This document shows, in pieces, positions 56,912-64,000 of a stretch of DNA of 64,000 nt. The stretch's first letter is position 1, and each line of letters opens with the position of its first letter. The notes under the pieces were generated by a model, which searched no databases, was not told the DNA's origin, and saw nothing but the letters and a program-made list of their open reading frames with translations. Source of the stretch: Balamuthia mandrillaris (Eukaryota > Discosea > Longamoebia > Balamuthiidae); contig JAVKOQ010000044.1 in assembly GCA_031835245.1 (NCBI GenBank), positions 124,001-188,000 on the forward strand, in the 5' to 3' direction. Made by a program: the position numbers and the translations under genes.

Positions 56912-56948
<37 letters not shown>

Positions 56949-57225
56949 CCCTGACATGTATGCTCAAAACAGGAGAGTATTTATGTATAATACGGAGACA
57001 GTGGATAGAATGAAGGAACATCGCGCTTTTTCAAACAAGAAAGCAAAGCAGTTTCTTGGTTGGCACCCCAAATATAGTCTAACGGAAGCCATGCAGCATA
57101 CCATTGACCATTATTTTGCAACAGGACGCATCAAACGATATCGTTTGTCGCCATTCTTGGTGTTGCTCCTTTCGTTCTTCTGTTTGCTCTCTGTTGGATA
57201 TTTATTTATTTGTTGCTTCAAATGA
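55525..57225 (+). CDS. Extended SDR (NAD-dependent epimerase/3-beta-HSD type), membrane-anchored
   Basis: Oxidoreductase of the extended short-chain dehydrogenase family. Six exons: 55525-55690, 55747-56061, 56211-56360, 56483-56602, 56660-56879 and 56973-57225, all joining in frame. The Rossmann motif is KVLVTGATGFVGKQLLHRLL; DVAAVVHLAAMMD and TNVEGTRNLFLAC follow; the catalytic YxxxK is SDYGRSKVLAEQ; RPTGILGPHD comes next. The C-terminus has a hydrophobic segment (LSPFLVLLLSFFCLLSVGYL) that would anchor it in a membrane, as in 3-beta-hydroxysteroid or sterol-4-alpha-carboxylate dehydrogenases. A sterol or lipid substrate is likely but inferred. Several introns carry (CT)n runs. Stop is TGA, which supports the standard code in the host. 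Confidence 0.85.
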
Positions 57226-57242
57226 AATGGCAAACTACGATG

Positions 57243-57285
<43 letters not shown>

Positions 57286-57430
57286 TCTCAGAACACTTAC
57301 GAAAAAAATTAGAGCAGAAGAGCAACGAATGGAGTATCACCACTCTCTATTTTGTAAGTTGCTGCTGAAGTATCATTCTTTTTTTGTTTTTTTTTGTTAA
57401 ACAAAAAACTTTAAACACATGTTGCATATG
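57226..57430. repeat. Short gap with (CT)n run
   Basis: Between the convergent ends of the SDR gene and the PAK-like kinase gene. It holds about 17 CT units at 57250-57284. No gene seen. Confidence 0.6.
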
Positions 57431-60400
57431 CTACAGGAAGCCACTCAGCTTGAGAGCGGTGCCCAAAAATACTAAATGGAACATTCTCGCAATATCTTCC
57501 TTCTTCACTGCCTTTTGTAAAAATGGGTGCTGTATTCAAGAGAAAGACAGAAAGAATAAGGAGAAAGCAAAAACGAATACAAAAAATAACAAATAACAAA
57601 CCTTAAGCAGCTGATCTGCAGTAGAACGAGCAGCAGGATCCACTTGAAGGCACCGCTCCAAAAAGTCCAGAAATACAGCAGACCAACGCCACGGTTCCGA
57701 CAGAGGTGGCGCCCCCACCGTGCCAATGTTCCAAAGAACTCTCAAGCCGCACTCCTTGTTATAAGGGGCTCCTTGGTTGGCCATCTCGTAGACGAGGCAG
57801 CCAAAGCCCCATATGTCCAGCTTTTGGTTGTAGCCCCTCCGCTTGATCATCTCAGGAGCCATGAAGTTCTTGCTCCCTGCCATGCTGTGTTCCACTTTCG
57901 TTCTGGCTTCTCCGCATAGCCCCAAGTCCGCTATTGTATTGTTTATTGAAAAAGAAGAAGCACAAGTGAATACACAGGTCATACAAAACATTACAAATAC
58001 AAACCTAGTTTTACTTCTCCGGTGAGGTGAAGCAGTACGTTATCACACTGATGAACAAAAGAGAGGATTACACTTGTTTGTAGAGAAATCATAAAAGTGA
58101 AACTAAGTGTGATGCATTACCTTGAGGTCTCGATGGATCTGGCCACGAGCGTGCAGGTAAGCAAGCGCTTGCAAGATCTCATGGCAAATGTAGGCAATCT
58201 CGCCTTCTCCCAACTCTACTTCTTCGTATAGCGCCTTCAATGTTCCTCCGTCACAATATTCCATTACCACCTGGCAAATAAACAACAATGAGTTGTTGCT
58301 TGTCTGCACTGTAGCATGAGAATAACAAGGTGAAAAACAATTACCCATGTTGTGTCTTTCCAGTAATATGCTGACACGAAGCGAACAATATTTGGATGGA
58401 TGCACGCGTTCAACAACCTAATTTCTCTTTTGCTGGTCTTCAAGTCCTCATCTCTTTCGCTTTTGATCATCTTTATTGCCACCTGGATGATCAGTACCAA
58501 CATTACAAAAGTAATGTGCATCATCAGTCAACAAAGCGTCCAAATAAATAATAATATTACAAAAAGCAACAAACCCGTTTTTTGTCATGAATCCGATAAG
58601 CAGTGTAGACTTCACCAAAGCCCCTGCGTTATACATCAATGAGAATGCACAATCAAACAAACAAACAGTGCGAGAGACAAACGGTACCCTTCACCGATAG
58701 AGGACCAATCAATATAGTCCTGATGGGGGTCTTTTCGGATCAAAAGCGACTCTTCCTTGGGCAGTGAGTATTTACAATGCAAAAGAAAAAAGAAAAGAGG
58801 AACTTACCAAATTCTTTTGTTTTGGAATCTTTGTCGCTGATGGCAGGTTTTTGTTGTCTGGCGGCGGCATTTTTCTCCCCAACTCCATTTTCATGGCTTG
58901 CTTCTTTTTCTTTTCCTTTCCCGTTTCCCTCTCCATTTCTTCCTTCACCAACATCACTTCCACCACTGCTACTTTTTTTTCTATCGTCGTTGCTGTTGCT
59001 GCAGTTCGTTCCGTTTGTCATTGTACTCCTTTTGTGTAGTCTACGCCTGCGTTGTTCGGTCTTTCTTCGTAACCGCTGCAAGAGGTGATGTTTGTCCGGT
59101 TTGGCTGGCACAAAGGGATGTTGGACATGCTCTCCCGTCTCATACCACAAACAGTTTCTGAAGAGATCGAAATGGGCGACTATATCATCCACGGTTAGGC
59201 CTGCTTCCTTAATGACCGCGTTGGCCTCAGGAGGCAAAGCGTTCAACTCCTGAGCGACGCACATGCGAAAGTGTTCAGCTTCCGCCTGTTGAATAGCCTC
59301 CACCAGTTCCACTTTTTGGGAGGCTTCCTGACGAAGAGGATGAGCCGCGTGGCGAGAGAGATGGCGGAGCACATTGAGGGCTTCCTTTTGGACCATCGCG
59401 TTGCGGGAGAGAGCTAATCCCATTATTGGAGCCACGGACACGTTCTCTGAATTAGTGAGAAGATATAACAAAATAGAATAGAAAAGAGACGTAAGCTTTA
59501 TGCTCGCAGGAATTACGTTTTGAGGTTTGAGGAATGAGGACGAACCAAAGAGCAAGGCATAGGTTGTGTAAAGCGCATAGAATAGGTCGAGCTCTGCCGT
59601 TAGTTGTTGTTGTGGTAAATAAGCGGCGTCTACGGCGTTGTAACACTGTTTTAAATTTACCATAGCATCAATTGCTTCTCCCCAACTATTGAAACATTAT
59701 AACAGAATGCTTAGAGACTAGAAAGTTAGGAGATAAGAGAAAGTAATGAACCTCAGTAATGCAGCTGCAACGTCTTTACCAAGCCTCCGTTCCTGCATTA
59801 CAGCACTTCTTGGACTTAGCGCCACTTTCTGCTCTTCCTTCTTTGTTTTTAATATTTCCTTTCCAGCATCATCCGTTTCCTTCCTTGTGTTCTCCTTCTT
59901 GTTGTTTCTTTCTTTCTCTTCTCGTTGTTTCTTTGGATTGTACTGCAGCAGCTGAAAGAATTGGAAGAACATTTTGACCGCTTTGCAGTAGAGAGCATAA
60001 CTATCTCTGCACTCGGCCTCAGCCGCTTTCACCTTCTCCTCCATCCGTGAGTTCAGCTGTTCCACGAACAGATATTCATGCTCCCATTTCGCTTTCATAA
60101 GAAGGGCTTGTCCCCATTCAAAGTACAGTTTGCGAGCGTGTGGATCGAGGTACATGCTCCTCTTGAACTTTGACTCTGCCGCCATGAACAGCGCTTCTGT
60201 TGATAGTTTTGTTTCTTCAACGTTCGGTTCTGTTTGTTCGGTAGCTTCGTTTGCATTTTGGTGAGTCTCCTCATCCGTTTTCTTTCGTTGTTTATCCTCG
60301 TTTGATGAGGTATCATCCTTCAGAGAGGACGAGGGATCATCCTTCACAGAGCACGATGTCGCCTCCATCTTTTCCTCACCGCTGTTCTCTTTTTCTTTTA

Positions 60401-61438
60401 CTACTTCTCGTTTGTCTTCCTTCTGTTGTTGCAACATTTTTGCAACGATGACCTCTTCCTCTTCTCTTGTCCGCTTTCCTTGCCACATGGCCCAGAAAGC
60501 CAAAGTAGAGCCCCAAACTTTGTACACCTTTGCCAACGCCCTAGCTCCTTCTGGCCACCGCTCATCTTCATCTTCTCCTTCCTCCTTCTGTTGTTCCTGC
60601 TTCACTACGTTCTTGCTCTCTTTCTCCTTGACAAACCGGCGTAAAAAATCTTCAACTGCTTCTCCGTCAGCATCACCACTTTCCTTCAAGGAAGACAGAA
60701 TGATGCTTTTGGCTTTGCCGTATCTCTCCTCCGCCTCCCTCAACAGCGCTCTAACCTCCGTGATGGCTTCTTGTCGCTGCACATCTCCTCTGCTCTGTTG
60801 CTGCACGATCGCTTTGTCCAACGCTTTTGCCAACGTCACCACCGTCTCTCCCCATTTGCAAAATACTTTCCAACTTATTTTGTTTTCCTGCTCTTCTTCT
60901 TGTTCTGCTGTTTCATTTTTTGTGTTTTGATCTTCTCTTTCTCCTTCTCCTTTTTTCTGCTGTTGATTGTTGCTGGAAGAAAGCAGAAAATCGCGACTGT
61001 GAGCACAAAGAAGGACTGTCTCTGTGCTTTGATAAAGGGCCAAAGCCTCACGTATGATGACAATAGCTTCTGTTCCCTGTTTTCCAACAATCAATCACTG
61101 TAACAACAGCGGAGAGAAGAGAAAAGAGAAGAAAGGAAGAGTACCTTTTGTTGAGAAAGGAGTTTTTGGCCTTTTTTGTGGAGTTTGGAGGCTTGGGCAA
61201 AGAAAGGTGTCAAGGTAGCATCAGTGGCTGCATGGGCCTCCTCCTCCGAGTGGGGCCACACCACTGCCTTTGCCTCTTCCTCCTCCTCCTCCTGTGCAGC
61301 TGGCTGTCCTCGTTCTTGTTGAGTGTGTTCAGCGTGGACGAGTCCTCTTGCCTCTGCTTGTTCACTCATCTCCTCTGGAGGAGTTTGTGGGTTGTCAAAG
61401 GTGTCACTGCCACCACTGCTCTCGTTCACCCCCTCCAT
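57431..61438 (-). CDS. STE20/PAK-like kinase with long TPR/ARM-like N-terminus
   Basis: Minus-strand gene with at least nine exons. It probably starts at the ATG at 61438. The N-terminal exons (61438 to about 59730) encode a charged helical protein with TPR-like pieces (ARALAKVYKVWGSTLAFWAM, RKLYFEWGQALLMKAKWEHE). Exons around 59680-58810 add SWGEAIDAMVNLKQCYNAV and ARM-like LALSRNAMVQKEALNVLRHL. The kinase domain follows: IDWSSIGEGFGEVYTAY, VAIKMIKSERDEDLKTSKRE, VVMEYCDGGTLKALYEE, HRDLKCDNVLLHLTG, DLGLC where DFG is expected, GSKNFMAPEMI, and HPFLQKAVKKEDIARMF in the last exon ending TAG at 57431. The fold is STE/PAK-like. Phe of DFG is replaced by Leu. Whether all exons belong to one transcript is inferred. 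Confidence 0.65.
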
Positions 61439-61469
61439 GTGGACGAAGGTGCAAAGTAGCAGAAGAAGA

Positions 61470-61817
61470 AGAAGAAGAAGAAGAAGAAGGCGATGTTCCA
61501 AGCTTTATTCACCTTCCTTCTCTATCCTCCTCTTGCTACACGGTAGCCGCACTACGTTGTCTGTGCCACTACTCCGTGCCTCAGGGGGAAATAAAAAATA
61601 CACTCCTGAAGTTTCGCTTTCTTTCTTCTTTTTGTTTTTTTTCGTGTCGTCATGTGTACATTGTAAAATATTTTCAGAATGTGAAGAATGCTTAAAAAAT
61701 TTCAGAAAGGCAAGTTATTTTGTCGACACGTGGAATGTTTGGCTGTCTGAGATTCCATGAAGGTACAAAGCTTCGATCCTCCTCCGGCGCTTCGAACGAA
61801 AAAAAAACATTTAAAAA
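61470..61817. other. Gap between kinase and DUF3605-like genes
   Basis: Contains a (GAA)n run at about 61461-61489, which includes the possible upstream start of the kinase gene, a GTCGAC at 61722-61727 and T-rich sequence. No separate gene supported. Confidence 0.4.
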
Positions 61818-62429
61818 CTAGGGTGCTTCTGTTGTGTTGTGTTGCTGAACGGTGGAGGAGGGGGACAGGGTTCGTCTTGAAAAGATGTGCGCATGAAACA
61901 CGTTGAGCACGCTCTTCAGGTGGGTCGGGTTCACGCAGCATATCGTCTCGTAGAGGTGGGCCGGTCTCTCCTTGGCCACGATCTGTGCCACTTGCGCCTC
62001 GTCGAGATCGTGCAGGCTCCACAGAAGGTGATGCTCTATGTCCTTGTCGACGGCGTAGGGGAAGTCGTTGGGCACGAAGGTGTAGTCCTCCTCCATCACG
62101 GAGTTGGAGCTAGTTCTGCTTCTTCGCTCCTCGATTGCACTGGAAGGGACGAAGCGTTTGCCATCATCCTCATCGATCTGGGGCGTCAGGCCAAACTCTC
62201 TGCACAACACAAAGTCCCCAACGGTCTTGTAGTCCCGCTTGAGCTCGGCCACCCGTGCCAGGTAGACCTGCAGGTCCTCCGACAACCGCCCCAGTTGGTC
62301 CAGCTTCTTCTCCACCTCGATGAACCGCTTGAGCTCGTCCCACCGCAGCCGTGTGGGCCGAGTACCATCCCAAACGGACTCTTTCTTCTGCTCTCCGTTC
62401 TCCATAGCGGAGGTTGATGCCCAATTCAT
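61818..62429 (-). CDS. DUF3605-like protein
   Basis: Intronless 203-residue protein, ATG 62427-62429. The N-terminal half has a helix (WDELKRFIEVEKKLDQLGRL) and a folded part (GDFVLCREFGLTPQIDE). The second half carries the pattern NDFPYAVDKDIEHHLLWSLH and VNPTHLKSVLNVFHAHIFSR, which matches the DUF3605 type (FPY...EH..W...VNP...KSV..V.H.H). The family is of unknown function in fungi and protists. Stop is TAG. It is divergent from the gene at 62964 across a 534-bp region with palindromic sites. Confidence 0.65.
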   Translation of the reverse strand: MNWASTSAMENGEQKKESVWDGTRPTRLRWDELKRFIEVEKKLDQLGRLSEDLQVYLARVAELKRDYKTVGDFVLCREFGLTPQIDEDDGKRFVPSSAIEERRSRTSSNSVMEEDYTFVPNDFPYAVDKDIEHHLLWSLHDLDEAQVAQIVAKERPAHLYETICCVNPTHLKSVLNVFHAHIFSRRTLSPSSTVQQHNTTEAP

Positions 62430-62963
62430 ATTCGCTAGCAAGAAACCGTGCGTTAACTTTTTATTTTTTTCCGGGTAATGTTTCGCGTGATGGCTTTTGA
62501 TGACGTGTGACAGCACAGATCGACGTCGATCATCCAAAGAAGATTTTGTGCAAACCACCAATCAAAAATCAAAAGAAGAGATCTTCCACGTCGACAAAAA
62601 TCCAGAGATCGTCCGCAAAAAATCGAACGGGTTAGCAGAAAAACCGAAAGGCCAATCAACCGTCGCCTCCACTACCTGTGTTTTATTTTATTTTTTTGTT
62701 GGGTGGTTTTCTTTGTTTTATAAAGCGCTGTCAAATCTTTTTTTTTGTTGGTTTTTTTTTTTAAAAAAAGAGTGTGTAACGCTTCCTGCCTCGTGCCGCC
62801 GGCTGTTGCCTCTTTTTTTTTTTGTTTTTGTTTCTCTCCTCCTTCTTTACTGCTGTACATTTATTGGGGAGGAAGCAACAAAAAAAAAACACAAAGCAAG
62901 AAGAACATAAACGAGGAAAAGAAAGGCGGACTAGCGAACGAAAGTCAGAAACATACAAAGAAG
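62430..62963. promoter_or_regulatory. Divergent intergenic region with ACGT/GTCGAC sites
   Basis: Between the DUF3605-like gene and the acidic protein gene. A perfect palindrome GATCGACGTCGATC lies at 62518-62531, TGACGTGTGACAG at about 62501, and CCACGTCGAC at 62587-62595. T-runs fill the right half. These suggest a shared promoter, but no factor can be named. Confidence 0.45.
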
Positions 62964-63469
62964 ATGGAGGTGGACTTGAATACCGATCTTCTTGATGGGA
63001 TTGTGATCGATGAAGCACCGGAAGGACCTGCAGTTGCTGCAAGCAGCAGTGCTGCTTCTTCTTCGTCGGCAGATGCTTTGCCCGTTCTTCCCGTGGGAAC
63101 GATCACAGACCAACCTTTTGAGTTCGAGTTGAGAGAAATAAAAGAAGAGGAGGAGGAAGAAGCGGGGAAGAAACAAAAAGAAGAAGAGGAAGCTGCTGTT
63201 GAAGAGGAAATTCCAGAAGAAGAAGAAGCAGAAGAGGAAGAAAAGGAGAAGGAGAAAGAGACAGAAGGAACCGTGGAGGAGGAAGAAAATGATAAGGGAA
63301 AAGGCAAAGAACCTGCTGCCCCACAGGAAAGCTCGGAGGAGAAGGAACGGAGGTTGAAGAGAGAGAAGGAGGCTAAGGCTTTGCCTCCATTGCAGCCGTT
63401 ACCCGCTCCTGCTGTCAATAAGATCTTTGAAAGGCTCCCCGAAGAAATGCGGCTGTCTATCACCGATAC

Positions 63470-63509
<40 letters not shown>

Positions 63510-64000
63510 CTATCTTTCTCTCTTTCTCTCTTTCTCTCTTTCTCTCTTTCGTAAATATAATAACATGAACAAAATGGAGCAGATGAGACACCCGCTGACG
63601 AGCTTCCATTCCAACCGAGAGAGAAAAGCGTGAATCCACCCTCCAAGAACGAGAGACGAGTCGAACTGAGCTTCCCTCCACCACCCACTCCACCAAAGAC
63701 GGAGGAAGAGATGGAGAAGGAGAGGAAGCAACAAGAAAAGGAGGAGCTCGCCAGAAGGAAGAAAGAGCAAAAGGAGATCGAACAGCTCAACAAGATGGCT
63801 TTTATGGACGACAAGCAAAGGTTGAAAGCGGAGGAAAAAATGAGGAAGGAGAAGGAGAAGGACGAGAAGAAGGAGAAGGAGAAAGCTGCTAAAGCAGAGA
63901 CCTCACGAATGGCTGCCATATCCAACAGATCGGGTCAGCTGGATGCTAAGCTGAAGGAAGCTAAGCAAATAGCCGCACAAAAGGCAGAGGAGGAGTTGCG
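62964..64000 (+). CDS. Acidic/charged coiled-coil protein, runs off the window
   Basis: Plus-strand gene starting at the ATG at 62964. Exon 1 (62964-63471) encodes MEVDLNTDLLDGIVIDEAPE, a Ser/Ala stretch, a long Glu-rich region and a folded piece (VNKIFERLPEEMRLSITD). The intron 63472-63582 has a (CT)n run. Exon 2 from 63583 begins ETPADELPFQPREKSVNPPS, then a long charged helix (EEMEKERKQQEKEELARRKK, MAFMDDKQRLKAEEKMRKEK) to the window edge. It is probably a nuclear or cytoskeletal protein, but no family was recognised. The 3' end is missing. Confidence 0.65.

Overview
The window comes from the nuclear genome of an intron-rich unicellular eukaryote. Genes on both strands have GT-AG introns, many with long (CT)n or (GA)n runs. 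The products are eukaryotic: an RWP-RK factor, a CLU-domain protein, casein kinase 1, a STE20/PAK-like kinase, mitochondrial-type cytochrome c peroxidase, a viperin-like radical SAM enzyme and a JmjC protein. The host genes use TGA as an ordinary stop, for example at the ends of the SDR gene and the second glycosyltransferase gene. The lineage cannot be fixed from the sequence. RWP-RK and ankyrin-like repeat genes would fit an alga or related protist, but that is only a guess.

Layout. 0-17.5 kb is host: a membrane protein end, a coiled-coil gene, an HTTM-like membrane protein, the RWP-RK gene, a PH-like adaptor, a small basic protein, an ankyrin-like repeat protein, cytochrome c peroxidase, and a PH-SAM-PB1 protein whose 3' end is cut by an insertion. 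About 17.5-38.0 kb is an integrated DNA virus of the Polinton-like virus / virophage type. 38-64 kb is host again: tandem glycosyltransferases, viperin, JmjC, a large GA satellite, a CLU-LRR gene, a glycosyltransferase pseudogene, a CCCTCG hexamer minisatellite, CK1, an extended SDR, a PAK-like kinase with a long N-terminal region, a DUF3605-like protein, and an acidic coiled-coil protein that runs off the end.

The viral element is about 20.4 kb and carries a near-complete morphogenesis set: double-jelly-roll major capsid protein, penton-type minor capsid protein, FtsK/A32-like packaging ATPase, adenain-type protease, basic virion proteins, a fibre-like protein, a DUF5679-type zinc ribbon and an LRAT/NlpC-like protein. 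It also has an rve-type integrase and an AEP primase fused to a herpes-OBP-like SF2 helicase. No protein-primed polymerase is visible. A 32-bp inverted repeat lies at the two ends, and a 16-bp direct repeat of host sequence flanks it. Late-type genes share an upstream TAGTATAGTA motif, and intergenic gaps hold about six copies of a palindromic repeat built on TGTAGCCTTCGTC.

The most unusual signal is the genetic code. At least thirteen in-frame interruptions inside element genes are all TGA and none are TAA or TAG. Reading TGA as Trp restores continuous proteins, including the major capsid protein, the zinc ribbon, an HTH protein and several small proteins, usually ending at TAA. Some genes still appear to end at TGA, so the codon may be dual-use. 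Two A9 runs, each with the next domain in the -1 frame and no well-placed ATG, suggest ribosomal or polymerase slippage or homopolymer damage. Two candidate introns, in the capsid and ATPase genes, suggest adaptation to or decay in the host nucleus.
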